From contig JANSXV010000002.1 of NCBI GenBank assembly GCA_024742735.1, positions 434,001 through 498,000 of the forward strand: a stretch of 64,000 bases of DNA, written 5' to 3'. Positions within the stretch are counted from its first letter, which is position 1. The number at the start of each line of letters is the position of its first letter. A program made the translations under genes and the position numbers. This document shows positions 43,817 through 53,377 of the stretch, piece by piece. The notes beneath the pieces were generated by a model. It was given only the letters and a program-made list of their open reading frames with translations, did no database searches and was not told the origin of the DNA. Source of the DNA: Alphaproteobacteria bacterium. Lineage in GTDB: Bacteria; Pseudomonadota; Alphaproteobacteria; Caulobacterales; Maricaulaceae.

Positions 43817-44248
43817 ATGGCCGGAGACGTGGACGGTTTCTCTTCGACCGGCCGGCGCCGGTTCAAGCCCAAGGCGGAGATCAACGTCACGCCCTTCGTG
43901 GACGTGATGCTGGTTCTGCTCATCGTCTTCATGGTGTCCGCCCCGCTTCTCACGGTCGGGGTGGAAGTCGACCTGCCCGACACCGAGGCGCGCGCCATGA
44001 CCACCAGCGAGGAGCCGCTCACCATCACGGTCCAGTCCGACGGCACGCTGTATCTGATGGACACGGTGATCGAGTTCGACGAGCTCGCGCCGCGCCTGGC
44101 CGCCATCGCAGGCGAAGGCTCGGACGCGCGCATCTATATCCGCGCCGATGACGGGGCGTCCTATGGCGAGGTCATGCGTGTCATGGCCCGGGTGTCAGCC
44201 TCGGGCTACGCCAATATCGGCCTCGTCACCGATCCGGCGAGCGACTAG
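43817..44248 (+). CDS. tolR: Tol-Pal system protein TolR
   Basis: A 143-residue ExbD/TolR protein. A short basic N-terminus (RRFKPKAEINVTPFVDV) leads to a single membrane span LVLLIVFMVSAPLLTVGV, with the conserved Asp at its start (TPFVDVML) that handles protons together with TolQ. The periplasmic domain contains DLPDTEA and IYIRADD. The ATG at 43817 is chosen, 4 nt after the tolQ stop, over an in-frame start inside tolQ. Confidence 0.95.
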   Translation: MAGDVDGFSSTGRRRFKPKAEINVTPFVDVMLVLLIVFMVSAPLLTVGVEVDLPDTEARAMTTSEEPLTITVQSDGTLYLMDTVIEFDELAPRLAAIAGEGSDARIYIRADDGASYGEVMRVMARVSASGYANIGLVTDPASD

Positions 44249-44274
44249 ACGAGGAAGGGAGCGCCGACGCGCCC

Positions 44275-45102
44275 ATGCGCCAGCTTCTGGGCCTCATCCT
44301 CTCTTTTCTGGTCCACGGCGCGCTCGTGGGCTCAGCGCTCGTGTATTTTCCGGCCGCCTCGCGCTTTGCCGAGCAGACGCGGATCATCCCGGTCGAGCTG
44401 GTGACGCTCGCCGATACGACCAATGTCCGCGCCGCGCGTCCCGAGCCCGAGCCGGAGATCGAAGACGAGCCCCAGCCGATCGAGATTGATCCAGAGCCGG
44501 AAAACCAGGCGCCGGAGCCGGAAACGCAGCCGGAGCCGGAAGCCATCCCGCCCGAACCTGACCCTGTGGAGCCGGAACCCGATCCGGTCCAGCCCGAGCC
44601 GGAGCCCGACCCGGTCGAGCCCGATCCTGAACCTGAACCGGTTCAGCCCGAACCCCAGCCGGAGCAGCCACGCGGCCTCGATCTCGACAGCCTCTCAGGC
44701 CTGGTGGACCGGTCGCGGGACCAGCGCCGGGATCCCGGCGGGGCGGAGACCGGGGAGACCCGGCAAGGCGCCGGGCCGGGCACGGCCATGACGGCGACGC
44801 TGCAGGCGCTCGCCGCCAGCCAGATCCAGCGCTGCACGCGCTCGAACGCCGACGCGCCGGCTGACATGGACCTCGCCGTGGTGGTCCGTGTGCGCCTGGA
44901 GCGAAACGGGACGCTCGCCGAGCCGCCGCGCCTGGTTGACGAGGGCCGGGTCCTGAACTCGCCCAACCCCTTCCTGCGCGTCGCCGGAGAGCGCGCCCTT
45001 CGCGCCGTCATCGAGTGCGCGCCCTATGAGCTGCCGCCGCAGAATTACGCCGAATGGCGCCTTCTTGAGGTCAATGTTGACACGCAGAGAGGACGGCGCT
45101 GA
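44275..45102 (+). CDS. tolA: Tol-Pal system protein TolA
   Basis: A 275-residue protein. Residues 1-27 are the inner-membrane anchor (LILSFLVHGALVGSALVYF), about 55-140 is a Pro/Glu-rich repeated stretch (units such as PEPDPVEPEPDPV) instead of the long E. coli helix, and the last ~100 residues are the globular TolA-C domain (QIQRCTRSNADAPA ... RALRAVIECAPYELP) with its two Cys. It spans the periplasm to contact TolB and Pal. The repeat region is a place for length variation between strains. Confidence 0.93.
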   Translation: MRQLLGLILSFLVHGALVGSALVYFPAASRFAEQTRIIPVELVTLADTTNVRAARPEPEPEIEDEPQPIEIDPEPENQAPEPETQPEPEAIPPEPDPVEPEPDPVQPEPEPDPVEPDPEPEPVQPEPQPEQPRGLDLDSLSGLVDRSRDQRRDPGGAETGETRQGAGPGTAMTATLQALAASQIQRCTRSNADAPADMDLAVVVRVRLERNGTLAEPPRLVDEGRVLNSPNPFLRVAGERALRAVIECAPYELPPQNYAEWRLLEVNVDTQRGRR

Positions 45103-45139
45103 TCTCGCGCCGCCTTAGAAGTCCGGAGCTAAAGAGCCC

Positions 45140-46489
45140 ATGATGACCGTCCGCCCGTTCGCCGCCTTCATCGCCTTTCTCGCCGCGCTGGTGTCTGCGC
45201 CGGCCCTGGCGCAAACGCCTTTGCGTGTGGACGTCACCGAAGGCCATCTGGATCCGTTGAGCATCGCGATCACCGATTTCGTCAGCGCTGCGGGCGCCGA
45301 CGGGCGCGAGGCCGAGATCGGTTCGGAGATCTCCCGCGTGGTCACCAGCAATCTTGCGACCTCGGGCCTGTTCGACCCGGTGGATTCCGCCGCCTTCATT
45401 GAGGAGATCGAGGATATCGATCTGCGCCCCCGCTTCGGCGACTGGCGGGTGATCGACGCCTCGGCGCTACTGGTGGGCCGGGTCCAGCTCGATGACGCCA
45501 ATCGCATGGTGATCGCCTTCCGGCTCTGGGACACCGCGACCGAGCAGCAGCTCCTGGGGCTTCAATTCGTATCCTCTCCGGACAACTGGCGGCGTATCGC
45601 CCACAAGGTTTCCGACGCGGTTTACGAGCGGTTGACGGGGGAATCGGGCTATTTCGACACGCGTATCGTGTATGTTTCCGAAGGTGTCGGGCCCGACGGA
45701 GAGCCGGTGCGCCGCCTGGCCGCCATGGATCAGGACGGCGCCAACCCGTCCTTCCTGACAGACCGGGGCTATATGGCCCTCCTGCCCAACTATTCGCCCA
45801 GCGCCCAGCAGATCACGTATGTGTCATTCCGCGACGGTCAGGCGACGAGCTATCTGTACGATCTTGAGACCGGCCGGCAGGAAGCCCTGTTCGACAATGG
45901 CGGAACGGGCGGCCAGTCCCTGTCGGCGCGCTTCCACCCCAACGGCCGCGAACTCGTGGTCTCCGCCGAGCGCCGCGGCGGGCATGACATCTTCCAGTTC
46001 GATCTGCGCCAGCGCACGCTGCGCCAGCTGACCACCCACCCCTCCGACGATGTGGAGCCGAGCTATTCGCCGGGCGGCCGCCAGGTGGTGTTCTCCTCCT
46101 CCCGCTCCGGTCAGTCCCAGCTTTACGTGATGAACGCCGACGGCACGGACCCGGTGCGGATCTCCTTCGGCGAAGGGCGCTATACGACGCCGGTCTGGTC
46201 GCCGCGCGGCGATCTGATCGCCTTCACCAAGCAGCACCAGGGCCGTTTCATGCTGGGCGTCATCGATGCGAACGGATCCGGAGAGGAGCGCATCCTCTAT
46301 GACGGCTATTTCGTGGATACGCCGGCCTGGTCGCCCAATGGCCGGGTGATCCTGTTCACCCGGGGCGACGCATCCCCGACCGGAACCGACTATTCCATCT
46401 GGAGCGTGGACCTGTCGGGGTTCAACCTGCGGCGGCTGCCCACGCAAGGGGCCGCGTCCGATCCGGCCTGGTCGCCCTTGATTGATTGA
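45140..46489 (+). CDS. tolB: Tol-Pal system periplasmic protein TolB
   Basis: A 449-residue periplasmic protein with a signal peptide (FAAFIAFLAALVSAPALA-Q), an N-terminal alpha/beta domain (25-165) and a six-bladed beta-propeller made of repeated SPxxxQIxFxS and IxVMNxDGT-like blades (PSYSPGGRQVVFSSSRSG, WSPRGDLIAFTKQ, WSPNGRVILFTRG). It switches between Pal and TolA binding. Two consecutive ATGs (45140 and 45143) could start it. Confidence 0.96.
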   Translation: MMTVRPFAAFIAFLAALVSAPALAQTPLRVDVTEGHLDPLSIAITDFVSAAGADGREAEIGSEISRVVTSNLATSGLFDPVDSAAFIEEIEDIDLRPRFGDWRVIDASALLVGRVQLDDANRMVIAFRLWDTATEQQLLGLQFVSSPDNWRRIAHKVSDAVYERLTGESGYFDTRIVYVSEGVGPDGEPVRRLAAMDQDGANPSFLTDRGYMALLPNYSPSAQQITYVSFRDGQATSYLYDLETGRQEALFDNGGTGGQSLSARFHPNGRELVVSAERRGGHDIFQFDLRQRTLRQLTTHPSDDVEPSYSPGGRQVVFSSSRSGQSQLYVMNADGTDPVRISFGEGRYTTPVWSPRGDLIAFTKQHQGRFMLGVIDANGSGEERILYDGYFVDTPAWSPNGRVILFTRGDASPTGTDYSIWSVDLSGFNLRRLPTQGAASDPAWSPLID

Positions 46490-46620
46490 TCCAGGCTCGA
46501 CTAAGCTGAACGGGTGTGCGCGGCGCCCGAGGGGATGATTGCGTGCCGATGAACACGTGATAAGAGTTTGCGCGGGCCTGGAACCGATCAGCGGCCAGGG
46601 CCCCTTAGAGGGACGACATC

Positions 46621-47142
46621 ATGAAGCGTTTTGCCTTCGCCGCCGTCGCCGCCTTCGGCCTTCTGGCTTCGGCGTGCGCCACTCCGCAGCCTGAGCCGGA
46701 GCCGGAAATCGATACCACGCCGGTCGTCGATACGACCCCGGATCGTGATCCCCAGCCGACCGGCCCGGTCCCCGGCTCGCTCGAAGACTTCGAAGTCAAT
46801 GCGGGCGACCGCGTTTTCTACGGCTTCGATCAGTACACCCTGACCAATGAAGCCCGCGCCACGCTGCGCCGCCAGGCCGCTTGGCTGTCCAGCTATCCCG
46901 GCGTGCGCATCCTGGTCGCCGGCAATGCCGACGAACGCGGCACCCGCGAGTACAACCTCGCCCTGGGCGCCCGCCGCGCGAACGCCGCGCGGGACTATCT
47001 CGTAAGCCAGGGCGTCGACCCCTCGCGTATCGAGACGGTGTCCTACGGCAAGGAAAACCCGGTCTGCCGACAGTCCACAGAAGAGTGCTGGGCGCGCAAC
47101 CGGAACGCCACGACGGTGATCCAGTCCGGCGCAAACTCGTAA
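46621..47142 (+). CDS. pal: Peptidoglycan-associated lipoprotein Pal
   Basis: A 173-residue outer-membrane lipoprotein. The signal ends with the lipobox LASAC (Cys 19). A Pro/Glu/Asp/Thr tether (20-55) is followed by an OmpA-like domain (about 62-170) with the peptidoglycan-binding NADERGTREYNLALGARRAN segment and SYGKENPVC. It anchors the outer membrane to peptidoglycan. The 131-nt gap before it may hold a pal promoter; a strong intrinsic terminator follows at 47170. Confidence 0.97.
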   Translation: MKRFAFAAVAAFGLLASACATPQPEPEPEIDTTPVVDTTPDRDPQPTGPVPGSLEDFEVNAGDRVFYGFDQYTLTNEARATLRRQAAWLSSYPGVRILVAGNADERGTREYNLALGARRANAARDYLVSQGVDPSRIETVSYGKENPVCRQSTEECWARNRNATTVIQSGANS

Positions 47143-47169
47143 GAGGCTGCGCCCGGTCGACGCTGATGA

Positions 47170-47198
47170 CGCCCGCAGGTCCTGCCTGCGGGCGTTTT
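47170..47198 (+). terminator. Intrinsic terminator after pal
   Basis: A 10-bp perfect stem CGCCCGCAGG/CCTGCGGGCG (47170-47179 with 47185-47194), a 5-nt loop and a TTTT tail, 28 nt after the pal stop. It should separate the tolQRAB-pal transcript from the genes downstream. Confidence 0.85.
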
Positions 47199-47276
47199 CA
47201 TGTCCCCCCCATCTCACGGGGCGCCGGACGCCGCGTTGGCGGGTAGACTGGTGACCGGTCACAGGAAGGGTTGATG

Positions 47277-47756
47277 ATGTTGAGCCAATCAATCGCCGCC
47301 GCGAGCCTGTTCCTGACTGCGACGTCAGCCGCCTGTTCCCATCAAACTTCTCCAGGTTTCACGCCGGATCTGGACGAGGCGACGGCGTTGCTCATCCTGC
47401 TCGCGCCTGAAGTGACGCTGATCGATGAGGCCTATCAGGAACCTGCCGCGCTGACCCTGGTCGAGCTGATCGCCGGACGGGTTCTCGGCGCGCCGCCCTC
47501 AGAGGACGCTGCGACCCTGGCCTGGGCCGAGGGGGGGTGCACGCTCGCGGGCGAGGATGGCGTGCGCCAGACCTTTTCCTGCGAGATCACCCTGCATTCA
47601 GTCACCCGTACCGGCGTTGATGCAGTCGGGCTGCGAAGCGAGCTGGAAAGCGTGGTGCGGCTGCGCTTCACCCTGTCAGGCGATACGCGGACTGACGCCA
47701 GCGAGCTGAACTGGGTGATTGATGGCGGCGTGGTGCACGCCCTCTTCGCCGGCTGA
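47277..47756 (+). CDS. Small exported protein, unknown
   Basis: A 159-residue protein with a signal peptide (MLSQSIAAASLFLTATSAAC). The Cys could be lipidated, though the -3 residue is not Leu. The mature part is Ala/Leu/Glu-rich with a CTLAGEDGVRQTFSCEITL segment that may form a disulfide, and a beta-rich end (RLRFTLSG, ELNWVIDGGVV). Three tandem starts exist (TTG 47271, ATG 47274, ATG 47277); AGGAAGGG is best spaced for 47277. It is inserted between pal and cpoB, which normally adjoin. Confidence 0.6.
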   Translation: MLSQSIAAASLFLTATSAACSHQTSPGFTPDLDEATALLILLAPEVTLIDEAYQEPAALTLVELIAGRVLGAPPSEDAATLAWAEGGCTLAGEDGVRQTFSCEITLHSVTRTGVDAVGLRSELESVVRLRFTLSGDTRTDASELNWVIDGGVVHALFAG

Positions 47757-47837
47757 AGCGGCCGCCTTGATTTCGCCCATCAATCCGTGATCCTGCCAGG
47801 GTTGCCCGGCCTTGAATGACTTTGAAGGGGATTTGTC

Positions 47838-48725
47838 ATGCTGCGCCTTCTCGCTCTCGCCCTGATCGCCTTCGCGCTCGCCGCGCCGGCCGAGGCCCAG
47901 TCCCGGCGTGAACTGGCTGCACGTCTGGATGCGGTGGAAGCGCGCCTGGCCGAGGCCGAAGCCCGTGCTCTGCAAGGTGATCCGGTGGCCGAGACGCTCA
48001 TGGCGCGTCTGGATGCGCTGGAACGTGAGCAGCGCGGGCTGACCGGCGAGATCGAACGTCTGGCCTTCGAGAACCGCACCCTGCGGCGCGAGCTGGAGCA
48101 AATGGGCCGCAATGTCGACGCCCTGCTTGCAGGCGGCGCTCAAGCCGGTGCGTCCGGGGACGGCCCGGCGCTGCTTGAGCCTGACGAAATCAATCCCGAC
48201 GACCCGTTCGCGCAGGCGCGCGCCGCCGACGTGCAGCCGCTGCAGGCGCCGGACGGCGCGACGGCCCAACGTTCTGATGACAGCGACGGGACGGCGTCCG
48301 GGGGACCGGCGACGCTGGACGCTCCCGCCGAGGCGGAGGCCGATCCGGCCGCCGTGTTCTCGAGCGGCCGGGCGCGTCTGCTCGACGGCGACTTCGCCGG
48401 CGCGCGCGAAGCGTTCGAACGCTATACCGAGCAGTTCCCCGAAGGCGATCAGGCTGGCGAAGCCTGGTACTGGCTGGGCGAAACCCATTTCGTGAGCGGT
48501 GCATTCGATGAGGCGGCCGACGCCTACATCGCCTCGCTGCGCGCCGACCGGCGCGGGCCGCGCGGTCCGGATGCTCTGGTGCGCCTGGGCGCGTCGCTCG
48601 ACGGGCTGGGCCAGACGGGCCGGGCCTGTGATGTGCTGGCCACTTTCCCGCAGGAATTCCCCAACGCTTCGGACGAGGCCCGCCGCAAGGCCCAGCGCGA
48701 GGTCTCGCGCATCGGCTGCAGCTAG
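47838..48725 (+). CDS. cpoB: Tol-Pal accessory protein CpoB (YbgF)
   Basis: A 295-residue periplasmic protein with a signal peptide (LALALIAFALAAPAEAQ), a coiled-coil trimerisation segment (22-85, RLDAVEARLAEAEARAL), an Asp/Ala-rich linker (100-170) and a C-terminal TPR domain (about 173-290: AVFSSGRARLLDGDFAGARE, AWYWLGETHFVSGAFDEAA). It coordinates Tol with peptidoglycan synthesis at division. AAGGGG is 8 nt before the ATG. Confidence 0.93.
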   Translation: MLRLLALALIAFALAAPAEAQSRRELAARLDAVEARLAEAEARALQGDPVAETLMARLDALEREQRGLTGEIERLAFENRTLRRELEQMGRNVDALLAGGAQAGASGDGPALLEPDEINPDDPFAQARAADVQPLQAPDGATAQRSDDSDGTASGGPATLDAPAEAEADPAAVFSSGRARLLDGDFAGAREAFERYTEQFPEGDQAGEAWYWLGETHFVSGAFDEAADAYIASLRADRRGPRGPDALVRLGASLDGLGQTGRACDVLATFPQEFPNASDEARRKAQREVSRIGCS

Positions 48726-48729
48726 GGTT

Positions 48730-50082
48730 TTGACGGCGCGGCGCCTCGCGCTCGGTCTGTCAGGAGGCGGGGATTCCACCGCGCTTCTGCTGGCGCTGCG
48801 CGCCGCGCTGCCCGAAGTCACGCTCCACGCCCTCATCGTTGATCATGGCCTGCGCCCCGAAAGCGCCGGCGAAGCGGAGCTGGCGGCGGCCTCGGCCAGG
48901 GCTGCCGGCGCCGAAGCGCGTGTCCTGTGCTGGCAGGCGCCTCGGGCCGGCCAGGGACATGCGCGGGCGGCCCGTCACAGATTGCTGGCGGCCGCCGCGC
49001 GGGACGCGGGCGCGCAAGTGCTGTGCCTTGGCCACACGCTCGATGACCGTATCGAGACGCTGCGCATGCGCGCAGGCCGTCCCGGCGAGGAAACCCGCAT
49101 GACCGGCCCGGCCGCCCTCGACCCGTCGCCGGCCTGGCCTGAGGGCGAGGGCCTGATCCTCGCCCGGCCCTTCCTGGGGCTGCGGCGCGAGGAGTTGCGC
49201 GCCTATCTGAACGCCGCAGGCGCGCGCTGGATCGAGGATCCCAGCAATGAGGACCGCGCCTATGAACGCATCCGCTTGCGCCAGACCCCGATCGCGCCGT
49301 CAGAGGAGGACCTGCTCCTGCGGCGCAGCGACGCGGCGCAGGCGGCGCGCGCCCGGCTTCAAAGCCGGGCTGTCTCGCTGATCAAACAGGCCAGCCTCCT
49401 GACCGCCTGGGGCGGCGCGCACCTTGATCGCCGCGCCTTCCGGGCTGCTGACCGGGACGTGGCCCTCAAAGCGCTGGAAACACTGGTTCTGGCCCTGTCC
49501 GGCGCCGCCGCGCCGCCCGCCCCGGCTCGGCTCGACGCTTTGCTGACGGCGTTGCTGAGCAGCCAGGCCGCTTCGGCGGGCGGGGCTTGCCTGACAGCCG
49601 GCGGCGTCATCGGCCGCGACGCCGGAGCGGCCGGGCGGGCCGACGGCGCTGAAGGCGCGGCGGCTCTGACCCTGAATGCGGGCGAAGCCGGCGTGTTCGA
49701 CGGGCGCTGGCGGTTCAGGGTTGAACGGCCGGTCCGAATTCAGCCCTTTGGGGGGCGTGAGGCGGCGCCGGCGCGTGATGTCCCTCCTGCGCTTCGTCCA
49801 GGCCTGCCGGCGATTCATGACGGTCTGGACGGCTCCAGACTGGGTGTCGCCGGGCTCGACCGGATCGAAGGCGTGAGAGTTGAGAGCCTGGCGCCTGCAC
49901 GCATTGATGCGCGCCTGCTTCCTTGCAAGCCTCCGACGTGGTTTGATGGCGTGAAGATTGCGGCGCATGTGCGCGCCGCACTGGCGAAGCCGGTGCTCCG
50001 GCCCAATATGAAGCGGGACAATGCTGGTCCCGCGCCCGTTCAAGCCGCGCAGGACGTAAGCTGCGGCAAGGAAAATAGCTGA
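48730..50082 (+). CDS. tilS: tRNA(Ile)-lysidine synthase
   Basis: Modifies C34 of the tRNA-Ile CAU anticodon to lysidine using ATP. It has about 450 residues. The PP-loop [15 protein letters not shown] starts at residue 9, followed by [11 protein letters not shown] and [15 protein letters not shown], all TilS signatures. The C-terminal half is Ala-rich and less conserved. The start is taken as TTG 48730, 4 nt after the cpoB stop; no ATG precedes the PP-loop in non-overlapping sequence, so the start is uncertain by a few codons. Its TGA overlaps the ftsH ATG by 1 nt. Confidence 0.88.
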   Translation: MTARRLALGLSGGGDSTALLLALRAALPEVTLHALIVDHGLRPESAGEAELAAASARAAGAEARVLCWQAPRAGQGHARAARHRLLAAAARDAGAQVLCLGHTLDDRIETLRMRAGRPGEETRMTGPAALDPSPAWPEGEGLILARPFLGLRREELRAYLNAAGARWIEDPSNEDRAYERIRLRQTPIAPSEEDLLLRRSDAAQAARARLQSRAVSLIKQASLLTAWGGAHLDRRAFRAADRDVALKALETLVLALSGAAAPPAPARLDALLTALLSSQAASAGGACLTAGGVIGRDAGAAGRADGAEGAAALTLNAGEAGVFDGRWRFRVERPVRIQPFGGREAAPARDVPPALRPGLPAIHDGLDGSRLGVAGLDRIEGVRVESLAPARIDARLLPCKPPTWFDGVKIAAHVRAALAKPVLRPNMKRDNAGPAPVQAAQDVSCGKENS

Positions 50083-52004
50083 TGAATATGCGCAACATCC
50101 TGGTCTGGGCGATCCTTCTGGTTCTGCTGCTGGCCCTGTTCAACATGCTGCAGAGCCCCAGCCAGCCTGATCCGGCCAGCGAAATGAATTATTCGCGCTT
50201 CATGGATCAGGTGGAGCAGGGTCAGGTGCGATCCGTCACCATCCAGGGCGAGACGATCACCGGACAGACCACCTCCGGCAACGCCTTCCGCACCACCGTG
50301 CCCGCTGACGCCAACGTCACGGCCGCGCTGCGCGAGAACAATGTGGAGATCACCGCCCGGCCCGACAGCGAAGGCGGGATGAGCCTCCTGTCGATCCTGA
50401 TCAGCTGGTTCCCCATGCTGCTCCTGATCGGGGTGTGGATCTTCTTCATGCGCCAGATGCAGGGCGGCGGGCGCGGCGCCATGGGCTTCGGGAAATCCAA
50501 GGCCAAGTTGCTGACCGAAAAGCACGGACGCGTCACGTTCGACGATGTGGCCGGCGTGGACGAGGCCAAGGAGGAGCTCGAGGAAATCGTGGAGTTCCTC
50601 AAGGACCCCTCCAAGTTCCAGCGCCTGGGCGGCAAGATCCCCAAGGGCGCCTTGCTGGTCGGCCCTCCGGGCACCGGCAAGACGCTGATCGCGCGCGCCG
50701 TGGCGGGCGAGGCCGGCGTGCCGTTCTTCACGATCTCCGGCTCGGACTTCGTGGAGATGTTCGTGGGCGTCGGCGCCAGCCGGGTGCGCGACATGTTCGA
50801 GCAGGCCAAGAAAAACGCGCCCTGCATCATCTTCGTCGACGAGATCGACGCGGTGGGCCGCTCGCGGGGCGTAGGCCTCGGCGGCGGCAATGACGAGCGC
50901 GAGCAGACCCTGAACCAGCTCCTGGTGGAGATGGACGGGTTTGAAGCCAATGAAGGCATCATCGTGATCGCGGCCACCAACCGGGCCGACGTGCTTGACC
51001 CGGCGCTGCTGCGCCCGGGCCGGTTCGACCGTCAGGTTCAGGTGCCCAATCCCGACATCACCGGCCGGGAGAAGATCCTCAAGGTTCACATGCGCGAAGT
51101 GCCGACCGCCGATGATGTCGACCCCAAGGTCATCGCGCGCGGCACGCCGGGATTCTCCGGCGCCGATCTGGCGAACCTCGTGAACGAGGCTGCGCTCATG
51201 GCCGCGCGGCGCAACAAGCGCCTGGTGGGCATGTCCGAGTTCGAGGAAGCCAAGGACAAGGTCATGATGGGCCCGGAGCGTCGCTCCATGGTGCTCACCG
51301 AGGACCAGAAGGAAAAGACCGCCTATCACGAGGCCGGCCACGCCATCGTCGGCCTGAACATGCCGCTGTGCGATCCGGTCTACAAAGCCACGATCATCCC
51401 GCGCGGCGGCGCGCTGGGCATGGTGATGAGCCTGCCGGAGATGGACCGTCTGAACTGGCACCGCGACGAATGCGAGCAGAAGCTGGCCATGACCATGGCC
51501 GGCAAGGCCGCCGAGGTCCTCAAATACGGCGAGGATCACGTCTCCAACGGGCCGGCCGGCGACATCCAGCAGGCCAGCCAGCTGGCCCGCGCCATGGTTC
51601 TGCGCTGGGGCATGTCGGACAAGGTCGGCAATATCGACTACGCAGAAACCCATGAGGGCTATAGCGGTCAGACCTTCGGCGGCTCGGTGTCGGCTTCCAC
51701 CAAGGAGCTCATCGAGAGCGAGGTGCGCCGGATCATCGAGGACGCCTACGCCAAGGCCAAGGAAGTCCTGAACGAGAAAAAGGACGACTGGGAGACGCTC
51801 GCCCAGGGCCTCCTGGAGTACGAGACGCTCACCGGCGCCGAAATCACCGATCTGATCAGCGGCAAGAAGCCGAAGCGTGATGCGTCGGTTCCGCCCAAGT
51901 CCGACGACGACAAGCCGTCGGCCGGCGCGGTGCCGGTCATCGATGATGACGAGGACGAAGCCTCGGCGCCAGGCGGAATGGAGCCGAAACCCGGCGGCGC
52001 GTAG
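50082..52004 (+). CDS. ftsH: ATP-dependent zinc metalloprotease FtsH
   Basis: A 640-residue membrane-bound AAA+ protease that degrades misfolded membrane proteins and regulatory proteins such as LpxC. Two spans flank a periplasmic domain (about 5-22 and 105-127). Walker A GPPGTGKT is at 194-201, and Walker B is in [13 protein letters not shown]. The second region of homology is [24 protein letters not shown] (described). The zinc motif HEAGH is at 416-420. The acidic, Pro-rich C-terminal tail ends EPKPGGA. It overlaps tilS by 1 nt. Confidence 0.98.
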   Translation: MNMRNILVWAILLVLLLALFNMLQSPSQPDPASEMNYSRFMDQVEQGQVRSVTIQGETITGQTTSGNAFRTTVPADANVTAALRENNVEITARPDSEGGMSLLSILISWFPMLLLIGVWIFFMRQMQGGGRGAMGFGKSKAKLLTEKHGRVTFDDVAGVDEAKEELEEIVEFLKDPSKFQRLGGKIPKGALLVGPPGTGKTLIARAVAGEAGVPFFTISGSDFVEMFVGVGASRVRDMFEQAKKNAPCIIFVDEIDAVGRSRGVGLGGGNDEREQTLNQLLVEMDGFEANEGIIVIAATNRADVLDPALLRPGRFDRQVQVPNPDITGREKILKVHMREVPTADDVDPKVIARGTPGFSGADLANLVNEAALMAARRNKRLVGMSEFEEAKDKVMMGPERRSMVLTEDQKEKTAYHEAGHAIVGLNMPLCDPVYKATIIPRGGALGMVMSLPEMDRLNWHRDECEQKLAMTMAGKAAEVLKYGEDHVSNGPAGDIQQASQLARAMVLRWGMSDKVGNIDYAETHEGYSGQTFGGSVSASTKELIESEVRRIIEDAYAKAKEVLNEKKDDWETLAQGLLEYETLTGAEITDLISGKKPKRDASVPPKSDDDKPSAGAVPVIDDDEDEASAPGGMEPKPGGA

Positions 52005-52022
52005 GCGCCTGAAGCGTTGAAT

Positions 52023-52063
52023 GAAAAAAGCCCGCCCGGATCGCTCCCGGCGGGCTTTTCTTT
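52023..52063. terminator. Bidirectional intrinsic terminator between ftsH and sqdB
   Basis: AAAAAAGCCCGCC and GGCGGGCTTTTCTTT form a stem with GGA/TCC pairing inside the loop region. There is a T-run on the plus side and an A-run (T-run on the minus strand) on the other, so it can stop both ftsH (plus) and sqdB (minus) transcripts. Confidence 0.85.
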
Positions 52064-52081
52064 CAGCGCTGCTGCCCGGGT

Positions 52082-53281
52082 CTACGCGTTGCCGGCGGCT
52101 TCGGCGTCGGCGGCGGCGCGGTCCTTGTTCCAGTAGGAGACCGATTTCACCTTGGAGCGGTCGCAGCGATCGGCGTATTTGCGCGCGATCTCGGTGACTT
52201 CCTCCATCAGGCCTTCGGCCAGGGTGATGGGTTTGAGACCCATGGACAGGAAGGTGTCGTTCTCCACATGGAGGTCGTTCTCGTCGGCCTCATTGCGTGG
52301 ATTGGGCAGGTAGGCGATCTCGGCGCCGGCCATGTCGGAGATCATCTTGGCCAGATCGCGCACCCGGTGGGTCTCGGTCATCTGGTTCATGATGCGCGTC
52401 TTCTCCCCGGACTGGGGCGGATTCTCCACGGCCAGCTGGATGCAGCGCACCGTGTCCTGGATGTGGATGAAGGCCCGGGTCTGGCCGCCCGTGCCGTGCA
52501 CGGTCATGGGGAAGTCGATGGCCGCCTGCATCAGGAAGCGGTTCAGGACCGTGCCGTAATCGCCGTCATAATCGAAACGGTTGATCAGGCGCTCGTCCTT
52601 CTTGGTCTCTTCGGTCTGGGTCCCCCAGACGATGCCCTGGTGCAGGTCGGTGATCTTCACCTTGTCGTTCTTGTTGTAGAAATAGAAGAACAGCTGATCC
52701 TGGGTCTTGGTCATGTGGTAGATCGAGCCGGGATTGGCCGGGTAGAGGATTTCCTGGTCCTTCAGGCCTTCCTCGGTCTCCACCTTCACCTTCAGATAGC
52801 CTTCGGGGATCTTCATCCCCGCCGTGCCGTAGCCGTACACGCCCATGGTGCCCAGGTGCACCAGGTGGATGTCGAGGCCCGTCTCGACGATGGCGGCCAG
52901 AACGTCATTGGTGGCGTTCAGGTTGTTGTCGACGGTGTAGCGCTTGTGGCGCGCGCTCTTCATGGAATAGGGCGCGGCGCGCTGCTCGGCGAAGTGGACG
53001 ATGGCGTCCGGCTTCTGAGCGCTGATCAGGTCGACCAGCTCCTGATAGTCCTTGCCGACATTGAGATCGACGAAGCCGATCTCCTTGCCGGAGACCTCTT
53101 TCCAGGCGCGCAGGCGTTCGCCGATGGGCCGGATCGGAGTGAGGCTGTCGACCTCCAGCTCGATATCGATCTTCCGACGGGACAAATTGTCCACGATCAC
53201 CACGTCATGGCCGCGCGCAGACAGGTGCAGCGCAGACGGCCAGCCGCAGAATCCGTCACCGCCGAGCACAAGTACTTTCAT
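52082..53281 (-). CDS. sqdB: UDP-sulfoquinovose synthase
   Basis: Makes UDP-sulfoquinovose from UDP-glucose and sulfite, the head-group donor for the sulfolipid SQDG. It has 399 residues. The NAD loop VLGGDGFCGWPSALHL is typical of SQD1/SqdB, followed by VVIVDNLSRRKID. HFAEQRAAPYSMKS is a family-specific segment, and IYHMTKTQDQ carries the catalytic Tyr/Lys. The ATG at 53281 has CGGAG 7 nt upstream; five extra codons upstream are unlikely. The sulfoquinovosyltransferase (SqdX/SqdD) is not in the window. The sulfite source could be CysH. Confidence 0.94.
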   Translation of the reverse strand: MKVLVLGGDGFCGWPSALHLSARGHDVVIVDNLSRRKIDIELEVDSLTPIRPIGERLRAWKEVSGKEIGFVDLNVGKDYQELVDLISAQKPDAIVHFAEQRAAPYSMKSARHKRYTVDNNLNATNDVLAAIVETGLDIHLVHLGTMGVYGYGTAGMKIPEGYLKVKVETEEGLKDQEILYPANPGSIYHMTKTQDQLFFYFYNKNDKVKITDLHQGIVWGTQTEETKKDERLINRFDYDGDYGTVLNRFLMQAAIDFPMTVHGTGGQTRAFIHIQDTVRCIQLAVENPPQSGEKTRIMNQMTETHRVRDLAKMISDMAGAEIAYLPNPRNEADENDLHVENDTFLSMGLKPITLAEGLMEEVTEIARKYADRCDRSKVKSVSYWNKDRAAADAEAAGNA

Positions 53282-53377
53282 GGGGAAACTCCGCAAAACC
53301 CTTCTGGGCGTCCTTAAGGATTGCAGCGTGTTCTGACAGCTTGGGGCGCAAGGCGCAAGATGAAGCCGCCGCCGCCC

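Noticed and set aside
42085-44133. 682-codon open frame on the minus strand over folP and tolQ
   Set aside because: Lies over two certain genes and shows no domain; an antisense artefact of third-position GC bias.
44450-44690. Tandem repeat, possible CRISPR or satellite
   Set aside because: It is the Pro/Glu coding repeat of tolA in frame; units are degenerate and without spacers.
50040-51653. 537-codon minus-strand frame over ftsH
   Set aside because: ftsH is certain (AAA and HEAGH motifs); the antisense product is mirror-like.
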